Source: Novosphingobium chloroacetimidivorans
GTDB lineage: Bacteria > Pseudomonadota > Alphaproteobacteria > Sphingomonadales > Sphingomonadaceae
DNA length: 64,000 nucleotides
Direction: 5' to 3'
Assembly (NCBI RefSeq): GCF_014204535.1
Contig: NZ_JACHLR010000004.1
Location: forward strand, 62,001-126,000
Below are positions 18,796 to 27,865 of this stretch, one piece after another (within the stretch, counting starts at the first letter, position 1; every line of letters begins with the position of its first letter). A model generated the notes under the pieces. That model saw nothing but the letters and a program-made list of their open reading frames with translations. It had not been told where the DNA came from and searched no databases. The position numbers and the translations under genes were made by a program.

Positions 18796-20697
18796 TCAGC
18801 CCATCTTCTTGAGCAGCCAGCCGAAGTTGCCGCCGCCGCGTGACACCAGGCCTTGCAATACCAGCTGCTGCGTCGCCACCGGGCGGCCCTGGCCATCGAC
18901 CCAGAGGCTGTCCTCCAGCGCGATGTCGCAGCCCGACGCGATGAACTGCCAATAGCTGCCGTCCGGCAGGGCGAGGCCGGCGCCCTGGCCGTTCTCCGAC
19001 AGGCCGACTTCGACATCGGGCCCCAGGTGGAAGCGGATGGCGAAGCCGACCTTGCCGCGCTTGGCCTTGCGCGAGGAGGGCAGCAGCAGGTCCTCTCCGC
19101 GCAGCTCGGTGCCATCGTCGCGCAGGATCAGGATGCGGCGGTGGGTCAGGCCGTAGCGGCTGGCATAGCCGTTGTGGCTCGCCTCCAGGCGAGTTGCCGA
19201 GGCGCCGCCGCTCTCGATCGTGCGGCGCTCGATATCGACTTCCGAGACACCGACGCCGATCGCGCCGTTGATCAGCACGGCGGTCGAATTGGCATCGTCC
19301 AGCGTCAGGGTCGAGTGCGCCGCCGTTGCCCGCAGGCCTTGCTCCAGGCGCACCGGCACCAGTCCGCCAGCCGCCGCCGCGCCGCCGCAGTTGACGATCA
19401 GGCGCTGGCCGGCATGCGACATCTCGAAAGCCAGAGTCGAGGCGCAGCCGAAGCGGGCGTGCCTGGGCATCGGCGGCGGAGCGGCATCGAACTGCAGCAC
19501 GGTCCTAGCCGCCAGCACGCGCTGGTAGCCCCACTGGCGCACGTCGCGCAGGGGCCGGGTGCGCACGCCGCTCGCCTCGACGAGCGTGACGACTTCGTCT
19601 TCCTCGATCGCCCAGCCGCCTTGCCAGTTGCCCAGCGCGCTGTCGGTGTGGACCAGCGCCAGCAGCGGCGGCACCAGCAGGCCGATCATCGTCTCCACCG
19701 CCTTGGGCGGTTCGCGACGGGTGGCGCGGTAGCAGGCGCGCAGGCGGACCAGCAGCGCGATGGCATCCATCTGCGCGATCGGGCTGCGCGAGAGGACGCC
19801 GCCATCCTCGCCCACCAGCTCGCCCAGTGCCTTGATCAGACCCGCCTCGGCATACAGTCGCCGCGGCTTGCCGTCGGGCAGCAGCAGTCCGGCCGCGACG
19901 ATCGCCGCCCAGCCGCCCAGCTCGGCCAGGCCATCCTCGGCGTGGTGGACATTGCGATCGAGCCAGCGTGCCGTCTCGTTCATCGCGCGCAGCGCGCGGC
20001 TGCGCAACGGCTTGTCGCCAGAGAGGATCAGCGGGGCATGGACCAGCCAGTTCAGCAGCCGCATGCCGGTGTTGCCCACCGTCCACGCCGGTCCCTTGCC
20101 GGGCCGGGTGGGCGGCTTGGGATTGGCATTGAGCCAGGTGTTGAGGATCCGCTCGGCGATCGGGGTGACTTGCGCGCGGGGTGCGCTGGCTTCCAGGTCG
20201 GCGAGCCAGGAGAAGCCGTGCACCACGCGTTCCAGCGGCGGGGTGACGCGCGCGGCGCCGGCATAGTCGACCTGCGCGATCGGCGTCTTGGCGCCATGGA
20301 TCAGGAAGTGCCCCGCGCGCAGGGCCGTACCGGAGACGCGATTGCCGGGCAGAGGGCTGGTCACCGTGGCGAGCAGGCGCAGCTTGGCCTTCTTGCCCAT
20401 CGGCGAGACCAGCATCGAGCCGGGCACGCCGATACGATAGGCGAGGCGGATCAGACGCTCTCCCGTGCCGATTTCGGGCGGAGTGAAGTCGGTCAGCGCA
20501 AGGGCGCGGCCAGGCTCGATCAGCTCGCCGTTCGCAGCGGTGACGTGCGGCTCGCCGTCAAGGGAAGTGCCGCGATCCTCGTCCTCCAGCACGCCCTCCT
20601 CGACCCGAAAATCCTTGGCTTCATGCAGCGGTATCGCCCGAGGCTCGCTGCGGTTCCAAGGAACCGGGCGGCTGCTCGAGCGCACCTCCTGTTTCAC
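18796..20697 (-). CDS. Heparinase II/III family protein
   Basis: A 633-residue protein. The middle half is an all-helical alpha/alpha toroid (for example NTGMRLLNWLVHAPLIL and ARWLDRNVHHAEDGLAELG). The C-terminal part is a heparinase II/III beta-sandwich (FEMSHAGQRLIVNCGG, HSTLTLDDANSTAVL, then GLTHRRILILRDDG). No signal peptide is visible, unlike secreted polysaccharide lyases. It starts five bases after the rpe stop, so the two are one transcript. This protein occurs in a conserved housekeeping setting in sphingomonads and its substrate is not known. An envelope polysaccharide is possible. Confidence 0.85.
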   Translation of the reverse strand: MKQEVRSSSRPVPWNRSEPRAIPLHEAKDFRVEEGVLEDEDRGTSLDGEPHVTAANGELIEPGRALALTDFTPPEIGTGERLIRLAYRIGVPGSMLVSPMGKKAKLRLLATVTSPLPGNRVSGTALRAGHFLIHGAKTPIAQVDYAGAARVTPPLERVVHGFSWLADLEASAPRAQVTPIAERILNTWLNANPKPPTRPGKGPAWTVGNTGMRLLNWLVHAPLILSGDKPLRSRALRAMNETARWLDRNVHHAEDGLAELGGWAAIVAAGLLLPDGKPRRLYAEAGLIKALGELVGEDGGVLSRSPIAQMDAIALLVRLRACYRATRREPPKAVETMIGLLVPPLLALVHTDSALGNWQGGWAIEEDEVVTLVEASGVRTRPLRDVRQWGYQRVLAARTVLQFDAAPPPMPRHARFGCASTLAFEMSHAGQRLIVNCGGAAAAGGLVPVRLEQGLRATAAHSTLTLDDANSTAVLINGAIGVGVSEVDIERRTIESGGASATRLEASHNGYASRYGLTHRRILILRDDGTELRGEDLLLPSSRKAKRGKVGFAIRFHLGPDVEVGLSENGQGAGLALPDGSYWQFIASGCDIALEDSLWVDGQGRPVATQQLVLQGLVSRGGGNFGWLLKKMG

Positions 20698-20702
20698 GCC
20701 GG

Positions 20703-21365
20703 TCAGTCCAGACCCTTGAGCGTTCGGATGTTGGCGGCGTAACGTTCCGGTCCACCTCGGAACGTCGCGGTGCCGGCGACCAGCACGTCGGCGCCGGCGT
20801 CGACGCAGGAGGATGCGGTCGTCGCGTCCACTCCGCCATCGACCTCGAGGCGGATGTCGCGGCCGGTCTTGTCGATCATCTTGCGCACCGCTTCGATCTT
20901 GCGCAGCTGGCTGGAGATGAAGCTCTGTCCGCCAAAACCCGGATTGACGCTCATGATCAGGACCAGGTCGATCTCGTCGATCAAGTAGTCGAGCATCTTG
21001 GCGGGCGTGCCGGGATTGAGCGAGATGCCGGCCTGCTTGCCCAGCCCCTTGATCGCCTGCACCGTGCGATGGACGTGCGGGCCGGCTTCGGGGTGCACGG
21101 TGATGATGTCGGCCCCGGCGGCGGCGAAGGCCTCCAGGTAGGTGTCAACCGGCGAGATCATCAGGTGCACGTCGAACGGCTTGGTGGTGTGCGGGCGCAG
21201 CGCCTTGACCACGGCGGGACCGATGGTGATGTTGGGCACGTAGTGGCCGTCCATAACGTCGACGTGGATCCAGTCGGCACCGGCTTCGTCGATCGCGCGG
21301 ATCTCTTCGCCCAGGCGGGCAAAATCGGCGGACAGGATGGAGGGGGAGATCAATGGCACGGGCAT
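20703..21365 (-). CDS. rpe: Ribulose-phosphate 3-epimerase
   Basis: Interconverts ribulose-5-phosphate and xylulose-5-phosphate in the pentose phosphate pathway. The 220-residue TIM barrel shows [53 protein letters not shown] and EVDGGV, covering the metal-binding and catalytic residues. It is the first gene of a minus-strand group with the heparinase-like gene. Confidence 0.97.
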   Translation of the reverse strand: MPVPLISPSILSADFARLGEEIRAIDEAGADWIHVDVMDGHYVPNITIGPAVVKALRPHTTKPFDVHLMISPVDTYLEAFAAAGADIITVHPEAGPHVHRTVQAIKGLGKQAGISLNPGTPAKMLDYLIDEIDLVLIMSVNPGFGGQSFISSQLRKIEAVRKMIDKTGRDIRLEVDGGVDATTASSCVDAGADVLVAGTATFRGGPERYAANIRTLKGLD

Positions 21366-21643
21366 GCGAAGAAATGTCCTTTATCGGCGACTAGTACACC
21401 ATATCTTGTGGCGACAAGCTGTGCCGCTGCGTTTTCCACACGCGATGGTGCATGGCACAGGAATCCTTCGCAGAGGACCCGCATCGTTGCACAGGGCAAC
21501 TGGAGCGTGACGGTCAATTCAGAGCGGATTAAGCGGCCGTCGCGCAAGACGAACGGATGCGTGGGGCCTCACGATCGATACGGCTCCATCGACATGGCGG
21601 CTCGAACATCGACATGCGCTGGCCGCAGAAAGACTATCAGGAC

Positions 21644-22156
21644 ATGAACATTCACAACCCGTCTGGAATTTTCTCCCGAACTCTGGCTGCTGCCGCCCTG
21701 GGCGCCGTGGCCCTCGCCGGCAGCGCGCCGGCGGCCGCGCAGTACAAGCAGGAAGTGCGCAACGACATGCGCCGCTGCGAAACGGGCGACGGCCCCGCGG
21801 TGCTGGTGACGGTCGAGGGCGTCAAGAGCTCCACCGGAAAGCTGCGCATCCAGACCTATCGCGGCACACCGGGCGACTGGCTGCAGAAGGGACGCTGGCT
21901 CTCGCGGATCGAGGTTCCCGCGCGTGCCGGGCGGATGACCTTCTGCCTGCCGGTCCCGGCCGCCGGGTCCTACGCGGTGGCGGTGCGCCATGACGTCAAC
22001 GGCAACGGCGATACCGACATCCGCAGCGACGGCGGCGGCATGTCGAACAATCCCAGCATCAACATCTTCAACCTGGGCAAGCCGAGCGTGAGCAAGACCG
22101 CGTTTCCGGTCGGCAATGGGGTGAGGCCGATCCGCATCCAGATGAAGTATATGTGA
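21644..22156 (+). CDS. DUF2141 secreted protein
   Basis: A 170-residue protein with a signal peptide (FSRTLAAAALGAVALAGSAPAAAQ) and a beta-sandwich DUF2141 domain: LVTVEGVKSSTGKLRIQTY, then GSYAVAVRHDVNGNGDTDI, which carries the family's HDxNxNG(K/D)xD signature. The function is unknown and the protein is probably periplasmic. The ATG at 21644 was chosen because the signal peptide begins just after it. An in-frame ATG at 21614 exists with no better ribosome site. Confidence 0.85.
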   Translation: MNIHNPSGIFSRTLAAAALGAVALAGSAPAAAQYKQEVRNDMRRCETGDGPAVLVTVEGVKSSTGKLRIQTYRGTPGDWLQKGRWLSRIEVPARAGRMTFCLPVPAAGSYAVAVRHDVNGNGDTDIRSDGGGMSNNPSINIFNLGKPSVSKTAFPVGNGVRPIRIQMKYM

Positions 22157-22173
22157 CGCCCTAAGCAAATCTC

Positions 22174-22266
22174 TTCGTCATTCCCGCGAAAGCGGGAATC
22201 CATCTCCAGGTGGTTCGTTCGGCGCAAGGTCAGGAGATGGATCCCCGCGTTCGCGGGGATGACGAA
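22174..22266. repeat. Palindromic repeat, family B, copy 1
   Basis: A 93-base element in which each half is a small hairpin (CCCGC-GAAA-GCGGG and CCCCGC-GTTC-GCGGGG), and the two halves are complementary to each other through GGAATCCATCTCC and GGAGATGGATCCC. It starts TTCGTCATTCC and ends GGATGACGAA. Near-identical copies lie at 31475 and 34701. This copy separates two converging genes. Confidence 0.92.
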
Positions 22267-22320
22267 TGCTTTGGTTGCCGAACGGGGTCTGATTCCGAGA
22301 GGCGCTCCTAGAAGAAGCCT

Positions 22321-23070
22321 TCAAGCCACCAACGCGCGGACTTGCCTCAGGTCTTCGGGCTTGTCGACGTCGACCGCGGCCAGGCCGTCCCGCGCAGGTA
22401 CGGCGGCGGCCGTGATGCCGATCCGCCGGCCCAGGCCTGCAATCGCCTCGGTCATGGTCAGCTTGCCCGTGGCGTAGCGCCACAAGGTGCCGACGCCCAG
22501 ACGCGCGGCGATGCGCCAGGGGCGCTTGCGGTCAGCTTCGACCGCGCTCCAGGTGGCGATCGCGGCTTCGGCTCGTGGGCTGGCCAGCAGGAACAGGTTG
22601 CATCCCGACCAGCCCCCGTCGGCAAGCTTGAGGTAGGTCCGCCGCGTGCCCGGCAGCGCGCGCTCCACCGCATCGCGATGGGCGAGCAGCACGGCGACAT
22701 CGGCATCGTCTGGGGTGTCGGCCAGGAAGTCGTGGATCCACTCGGGCCGCAGCAGTGCATGATCGGCGGTCGTCACCAGCATCGGCGCGCCGAGGCGGTC
22801 GAAGGCGGCAGCGACGCTGGCACTCGGCCCGCGACCGGTGGGCAGGACGATGCAGCCCAGCGCTTGCGCAAGGGCGACCACGGCGGGCTCGTTCGCGCTG
22901 ACCGCGATCGTACCGCTGCCGGCCTGTCGCAGCGCCTCGACGACGCGGGCCAGCATCGGCGCGCCGCCTACGTCCACCAGAGCCTTGTGCGCCACCCCCT
23001 CTGCGAGCGCCACGGGATCGGGGGCGCCCGGGCGCGAACCGGCCAGGACCAGAGCGGCTGGTCCCGTCAC
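22321..23070 (-). CDS. MobA-like nucleotidyltransferase (NTP transferase)
   Basis: A 249-residue GT-A-fold nucleotidyltransferase. The N-terminus AALVLAGSRPG is followed by HKALVDVGGAPMLARVVEAL, the sugar- or alcohol-phosphate-binding pattern. LVTTADHALLRPEWI carries the metal-binding acidic segment (TTAD), and AAVDVDKPEDL is the usual C-terminal end. The GTG start overlaps the preceding gene's stop by four bases (GTGA). It is the third gene of a coupled minus-strand operon with the Tam41-like and lipid-kinase genes. It probably activates a phosphorylated alcohol with CTP. This role is inferred from context. Confidence 0.8.
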   Translation of the reverse strand: MTGPAALVLAGSRPGAPDPVALAEGVAHKALVDVGGAPMLARVVEALRQAGSGTIAVSANEPAVVALAQALGCIVLPTGRGPSASVAAAFDRLGAPMLVTTADHALLRPEWIHDFLADTPDDADVAVLLAHRDAVERALPGTRRTYLKLADGGWSGCNLFLLASPRAEAAIATWSAVEADRKRPWRIAARLGVGTLWRYATGKLTMTEAIAGLGRRIGITAAAVPARDGLAAVDVDKPEDLRQVRALVA

Positions 23071-23963
23071 GGCTTTGCCTGCCGCGCGCGCCAGACCTGC
23101 CAAAGCACCGCCGGCGCGGCGAGCACCGGGTGCTTCTCGCGCCAGGGCGTCAGTTTGACGGGCACGCCGGTATGCCGCTCGATCTTCCATGCGCCATAGC
23201 GCGCCGCGCCTTCGAACGTGGTGGAGGCGCGGATGAGGCGCACGAGGTTGTACGGCTTGCCCAGCCGTTGCCGGCGCGCCCACCAGCGCAAGAGTGCGGC
23301 GCGGCGCGACGGCGCGAGAGCGGGGCGCAAGGTGCCGTCCGCATCGCGCGAGAAGCCGATACCCTGGGCATCGAGGGCAAGGGGCAGCAATCCGTCGAAG
23401 TGCTCGCGATTGGCCGCCAGGATGGACTCCTCTCGCCCACCGCGCTCGACCCGGAACTCGGCAGCGTAAGTGGCCCGGAACAAGGCGCGCCAGTATGCGT
23501 CTGCCGTGCCTTCGTTGGGCCCGAGCGCCACCGCTAGCCGCGCGGCAGTCTGCGCCGCCTGCGCCACCGCGTCGCGGATCGCCAGTGCCGAAGCCTCGTC
23601 GCGGCTCCAGGCCAGCGCACTCGGCTGGACGAAGCGCGCCCAGATCGTGGTGTCGAGCAGGCGTCCGGCGGCGGCGGCGGCAAAGGTCGCCAGCGTCATC
23701 GTCGCGACCTTGGCGCGCAGCACCACGCCTTCGTGCTCCCACTCATGATAGCTGACGCGCGGCCAGATCCCACGCTCGATCGGTCCGGTGGTGAGGACAT
23801 AGAAGTCGAGCACGCCCTCCAGCAACCCGGTGCGCAAGTTCGATCCGTAGAACAGGACGCCATGCACGCGTCCATCCGCCAGCCGCTCGGCAAAGGCCCG
23901 AACTTCGGGAACGACCGGGCGCGCAAGTGCCGTCGCGATTCGCGCGGCGAGAGTGTCGCTCAT
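23067..23963 (-). CDS. Putative Tam41-like CDP-diacylglycerol synthase
   Basis: A 298-residue soluble protein with no membrane helices. It has a nucleotidyltransferase-type start GVLFYGSNLRTG (residues 35-46) followed by the acidic segment LEGVLDFYVLTTG (48-60). This is the YGS...xxDFxx layout of mitochondrial Tam41, which makes CDP-diacylglycerol from CTP and phosphatidate. Further Tam41-like elements are VVLRAKVATM (80-89) and a WARFVQPSAL segment (109-118). The gene overlaps its neighbours by four bases on both sides, between a lipid kinase and a nucleotidyltransferase. The assignment comes from reading motifs and was not checked by profile search. Confidence 0.55.
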   Translation of the reverse strand: MSDTLAARIATALARPVVPEVRAFAERLADGRVHGVLFYGSNLRTGLLEGVLDFYVLTTGPIERGIWPRVSYHEWEHEGVVLRAKVATMTLATFAAAAAGRLLDTTIWARFVQPSALAWSRDEASALAIRDAVAQAAQTAARLAVALGPNEGTADAYWRALFRATYAAEFRVERGGREESILAANREHFDGLLPLALDAQGIGFSRDADGTLRPALAPSRRAALLRWWARRQRLGKPYNLVRLIRASTTFEGAARYGAWKIERHTGVPVKLTPWREKHPVLAAPAVLWQVWRARQAKP

Positions 23964-25009
23964 GGCACGACGAAAGTGAGCTGCGGTCCTTCTTCCAGCA
24001 CGTAATGCCCCGCCGGAAACGCCTCGCCATCCAGGATGAAGGCGCCGCCGAGTTCGAAGTCGACCGGCCCCGACGCCACCCGGTGCGTGCCGGCACGCTG
24101 CATGAACTTGGGCAGGAAGCCGAGCAGGATCATCGGCAGGAGCATCAGGACCCAGCGAATCGGCGCGTCGAGCACCGCCAGCTTCAGCCCGGCGGGAGGA
24201 TTCTTGCCGAACAGCCGCAGGCCCAGCGGAAACCGCTCGAACGTGGAGGCGACCGCCAGAAAGCGCTCGTCCGGCTTGCCGGGGCCGCGACGCGGCAGTT
24301 CGCGGCCGGTGACGAGGTTGCGCAGGCGCATGCGGGTGCTGGCCCGCCAGGGGTTGCCGGCGCGACCGAACACGATCTGCAGGATGCACCAGGCAATGGT
24401 GAGCCCGACGGCAAAGCTGTTGAAGGCACCGCGACGGTGCGCCGCCTGGCCAGCTTCGGTGCCGATCGTGAACACGCCGGAGCCGAGGAAGAAGCCGAGC
24501 ACGCTGCCGCCTTTCTCACCCTGGTCGCGGTCGGTGATCCGCATCGGGCGGCGGTGGATGATCCCGCCGCTGCGTGCGGCGACCAGCGCCTCGGCCAGGC
24601 TCCAGTGGTTGGGGAGGCCGAGGTCGACCGCAAGGGCGTTGGTCTTGCCCTTAGGCAACACGATCATCGTGGGCCAGTTCTCACCGAAGATGTCCGCGCC
24701 GCAGGTGAGAACGTCGCGCACGGTGCCGTCGCCGCCGTCGATGACCAGGTAGTCGATGCCGCGCTGCGCGAAATCCCTCAGGCTGACCCGCAAGGCTTCG
24801 CGGCTGCGGGGTTCTTCGGTCAGGATGTTCGAGCAGTCGGCAAGCTCTGCTTCAAGCCCCTTGTTGCGGTGGCTGCGAGGATTGCGGACGATGCCGACCA
24901 GCGGCACGGCGCGCGCCCGCGGAGCGTAGGACGTCACCCGGGATGCCGCCGTGGGCCCTTGTCGCCCGACGCGGGGGAGGGCTTCGAATTCGTAGATCGT
25001 TCCGTGCAC
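23960..25009 (-). CDS. Diacylglycerol/ceramide-kinase-family lipid kinase
   Basis: A 349-residue protein of the DAGK catalytic family. The nucleotide-binding pieces are VRNPRSHRN (residues 41-49), VIDGGDGTVRDVL (89-101) and LPKGKTNALAVDLGL (118-132), matching the NPxSG, GGDGT and PxGTxNDxA motifs of YegS, sphingosine kinase and ceramide kinase. One membrane-associating stretch (PIRWVLMLLPMILLGFLP) lies near residue 285. It is the first gene of the coupled operon and probably makes the phosphorylated lipid that the next gene product activates. Confidence 0.85.
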   Translation of the reverse strand: MHGTIYEFEALPRVGRQGPTAASRVTSYAPRARAVPLVGIVRNPRSHRNKGLEAELADCSNILTEEPRSREALRVSLRDFAQRGIDYLVIDGGDGTVRDVLTCGADIFGENWPTMIVLPKGKTNALAVDLGLPNHWSLAEALVAARSGGIIHRRPMRITDRDQGEKGGSVLGFFLGSGVFTIGTEAGQAAHRRGAFNSFAVGLTIAWCILQIVFGRAGNPWRASTRMRLRNLVTGRELPRRGPGKPDERFLAVASTFERFPLGLRLFGKNPPAGLKLAVLDAPIRWVLMLLPMILLGFLPKFMQRAGTHRVASGPVDFELGGAFILDGEAFPAGHYVLEEGPQLTFVVP

Positions 25010-25157
25010 AACCCGGCCTACTTAGGGACGGTGCCCGCCAAAATCACCTGCAAATGGCGAGCGGACACACGCTTGTTACAGTTTTGTTGCGGTTCGGGCG
25101 CCTTGCCACCATGCTCCCGCATTGCCGCAGCGCCGCCCCTGGACTAGGGGCGCAACG

Positions 25158-26306
25158 ATGGTTCAGACCGAAACATCGCTCGCTTTCGCGACCGTCGGCA
25201 CCAACCCGACGCGGCTCTGGGGGCTAAGCGTCGAGGAGCGCGTGCGGCGCATCGCGGTGGCCGCGAAGCTCACCCCGCGCCAGGGCATGGCGGCACCGGT
25301 GGTTCTCGCCAACGCGGCCTACGCCTTCGATCCGGCCTGGTTCCGCCATGTCGCCGCACAGCCCGGACTGGTGCTGACGGTCGCCGGGGTGCCCGTCCTT
25401 GCCCACGCTCGCGACGCGGCTGAAGCCGAGGCGATCGAGGCGGCGATCGCGCAGGAACGGGCGCTCGTCCAGGCGGGTTCGCTCCAGGTGCTCGCCTACG
25501 AGGACGACCCCACGATCGAGAACAAGGCGCTTCGCAAGCGCGAGACACCCTTCGTGATGCCGCTGCGGGCGGACACGGTGCGTGACATCGAGCGGGCCAG
25601 CTACTTCGGCGCCTACAAGGGCGTCACCGATGTCCTGACCAAGTATCTGTGGCCCGAGTGGGCGCTGGTCCTGACGCGGATCTCGGCCAGGCTGGGCCTC
25701 ACCCCCAACATGATCACCACGATCGGCGCGGCGCTCTGCGTGCTCGCCACCTGGTGCTTCGCCGAGGGCCGCTATTGGCTGGGCATGCTGCTGGGGCTGG
25801 GATTCATGGTGCTCGACACCGTCGACGGCAAGCTGGCGCGCTGCACCATCACGTCCTCGGCCTGGGGCAACGTGTTCGACCACGGCATGGATCTGGTACA
25901 CCCACCGTTCTGGTGGTGGTTCTGGGCGACCGGGCTGGTCCACTGGAACCTGGGCTATGACGACACGACTTTCTGGTGGGTGCAGGGCGTCATCCAGCTC
26001 GGCTATTGGGTGCAGCGCCTGATCGAGGGCGTGTTCATGCGTCAGAACGGCATGATGCACATCCACGTCTGGCGCCGGTTCGACAGCCAGTTCCGCCTGA
26101 TCACCGCACGGCGCAATCCGAACATGGTGATCCTGTTCGTCTCTATGCTGTTCGCACGACCCGACATCGGCCTGATCGCGGTCGCGTGGTGGACGGCGAT
26201 CTCCTGCCTTGTTCATGCCATCCGGCTGGTCCAGGCGTGGCTCTTCCGCAGCCGCGGCGGCACGATCGTCAGCTGGCTGTCCGACGAAGGAGCCGCCGCG
26301 CGATGA
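25158..26306 (+). CDS. CDP-alcohol phosphatidyltransferase with extra N-terminal domain
   Basis: A 382-residue inner-membrane enzyme. The CDP-OH-P signature is perfect: D220-x2-D223-G-x2-A-R-x8-G237-x3-D241-x3-D245, within six C-terminal helices starting near residue 185. Residues 1-160 are a soluble domain ending KRETPF...YKGVTDVLTKYLWP. It recalls the nucleotidyltransferase half of archaeal bifunctional inositol-phosphate cytidylyltransferase/phosphotransferases but lacks the GxGxR nucleotide motif. AGGGG seven bases before the ATG supports the start. It is divergent from the lipid-kinase operon and overlaps the HIT gene by four bases. Confidence 0.9.
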   Translation: MVQTETSLAFATVGTNPTRLWGLSVEERVRRIAVAAKLTPRQGMAAPVVLANAAYAFDPAWFRHVAAQPGLVLTVAGVPVLAHARDAAEAEAIEAAIAQERALVQAGSLQVLAYEDDPTIENKALRKRETPFVMPLRADTVRDIERASYFGAYKGVTDVLTKYLWPEWALVLTRISARLGLTPNMITTIGAALCVLATWCFAEGRYWLGMLLGLGFMVLDTVDGKLARCTITSSAWGNVFDHGMDLVHPPFWWWFWATGLVHWNLGYDDTTFWWVQGVIQLGYWVQRLIEGVFMRQNGMMHIHVWRRFDSQFRLITARRNPNMVILFVSMLFARPDIGLIAVAWWTAISCLVHAIRLVQAWLFRSRGGTIVSWLSDEGAAAR

Positions 26307-26728
26307 ACGCGACCATATCGAAGTTCGGCTATCCCGCCACGCTGGTGGCCGAATACGAACACTGGGTCGTCCTTTTGCGTCCCGCGCAGCCGACACTGGG
26401 CAGCCTGGTGCTCGCCGCCAGGTCGGACGCAACCGCCTTCGGCGACCTGCCGGCCCAAGCCCATGCCGAGCTCAAGACCGCCACGGCCGCGATCGAGCGG
26501 GTGCTGGGCGCCTTCGTCGGCTATGCCAAGCTCAACTACCTCATGCTGATGATGGTGGACCCGCACGTCCACTTCCACGTCATCCCGCGCTACGAGGGCA
26601 CGCGCGAGTGGCAGGGGATGAGCTTCGCCGACATCGGCTGGCCCAAGGTGCCCGATCTCAACGCCGCGACAGCGCTGGCGCCCGAAGCGATCGCCGCCCT
26701 CTCTGGGGAGCTCTCAACCCGCTTCTGA
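26303..26728 (+). CDS. HIT family protein
   Basis: A 141-residue histidine-triad hydrolase with the motif HVHFHVIPRY at residues 91-100 (HxHxHxxP). HIT proteins cleave or transfer nucleoside-monophosphate groups, for example from dinucleotides or nucleotide-sugar by-products. Translation is coupled to the CDP-alcohol enzyme (ATGA overlap). In this setting it may recycle CMP-linked or adenylylated side products, but that is inference. Confidence 0.88.
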   Translation: MNATISKFGYPATLVAEYEHWVVLLRPAQPTLGSLVLAARSDATAFGDLPAQAHAELKTATAAIERVLGAFVGYAKLNYLMLMMVDPHVHFHVIPRYEGTREWQGMSFADIGWPKVPDLNAATALAPEAIAALSGELSTRF

Positions 26729-26740
26729 AGTCTGCCGGAC

Positions 26741-27865
26741 GTGCCCAGCCTCGCCATCTTCCTGCACCAACTCGTCGCCACCGGCGTCGCGCGCAATGCC
26801 GTGGCCATCGCCCAGCACATGCGCGAGGCGGGCTGGCGCGTGACTCTGGTGACCGTGCGACAGGGAGGCGAACTCGCCCACCTCGCGGACGGCCTCGACC
26901 ATGTGGTGCTGGGCGGCGCGAAACTGCCACGCAAGCTGGAGCTGCTGCGCGCGGTGCCGGCGCTCGGCCGTGAGCTCACCGCTCTCGCGCCCGACATCGT
27001 CATGTCGGCCGGCAACCATGCGCATCTGGCCATGGTCTATGCGGCTCACGGACTGCGGCCGACGCCCCGCATCGTCTACCGCATCAGCAACGACCTGTTA
27101 CACAATGCGCGCAACGGCGATCCGATCGCCACCTTGAGCCCGCGGCGGCTGATCGCCAACCTGGTAGTGCGAGAGGCCTCCCGGCTGGTGCTGGTCTCGC
27201 CGCATCTCGCCAGCGACGCGATTCTCACCACGGCGTTGGCGGAGGGCAGGGCGCAGGTCATCGCCAACGGTGTCGACATAGCCGCTGTGCGGGCCCGCGC
27301 AGCCGAGCCTTGCGATCATCCCTGGACTCACGAGGCAGTGCCGATCGTGCTGGGCATCGGCCGGCTGGCGCGGCAGAAGAACTTCGGGACGCTCGTCACC
27401 GCCTTCGCCCACGCGCGCGCCGAGCGCCCGCTGCGGCTGATGATCGTGGGCGGCGGCAAGCGCGCCTCGCGCGAGCGGTTGGAGCAGCAGGCGCGCGAAT
27501 TGGGTGTGCTTGAAGACGTGGCTTTCGTCGGCCGGGTCACCAACCCCTTCCCCTATATGCGGGCTGCATCGGTGCTGGCGCTGCCATCGGTATGGGAGGG
27601 CGCGTCGAACGTGCTGCTGGAGGCGCTCGCCTGCGACGTGCCGATCGTGGCTTCGTACTCGGCGGGCAATGCCGAGCAAGTGCTGGACGGTGGCCGGTTC
27701 GGGCTGCTCGTCGACCCTTGGGACGCACAAGCCATGGCGCAGGCGCTGCTCGCGCAGGTCGATTCCGTCCGTGCGATCCGGCCAGGCGCGCGCGCGGCCG
27801 ACTACGACCGCTCACGCACGCTGGCCGAGTACCAGGCGATGTTCGAGGACCTGATCCGCAGCTAG
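26741..27865 (+). CDS. Glycosyltransferase, GT4 family
   Basis: A 374-residue GT-B glycosyltransferase. The C-terminal Rossmann domain has VLGIGRLARQKNFGTLVTAF and LMIVGGGK, followed by LPSVWEGASNVLLEALACDVPIVA, the EGxxNxxLEA acidic motif of family 4. Conserved GNAEQVLDGGRFG closes it. No signal or membrane helix is present, so it is cytoplasmic or membrane-associated. The GTG start lies 12 bases after the HIT stop. Its acceptor could be the lipid product of the neighbouring genes. Confidence 0.9.
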   Translation: MPSLAIFLHQLVATGVARNAVAIAQHMREAGWRVTLVTVRQGGELAHLADGLDHVVLGGAKLPRKLELLRAVPALGRELTALAPDIVMSAGNHAHLAMVYAAHGLRPTPRIVYRISNDLLHNARNGDPIATLSPRRLIANLVVREASRLVLVSPHLASDAILTTALAEGRAQVIANGVDIAAVRARAAEPCDHPWTHEAVPIVLGIGRLARQKNFGTLVTAFAHARAERPLRLMIVGGGKRASRERLEQQARELGVLEDVAFVGRVTNPFPYMRAASVLALPSVWEGASNVLLEALACDVPIVASYSAGNAEQVLDGGRFGLLVDPWDAQAMAQALLAQVDSVRAIRPGARAADYDRSRTLAEYQAMFEDLIRS

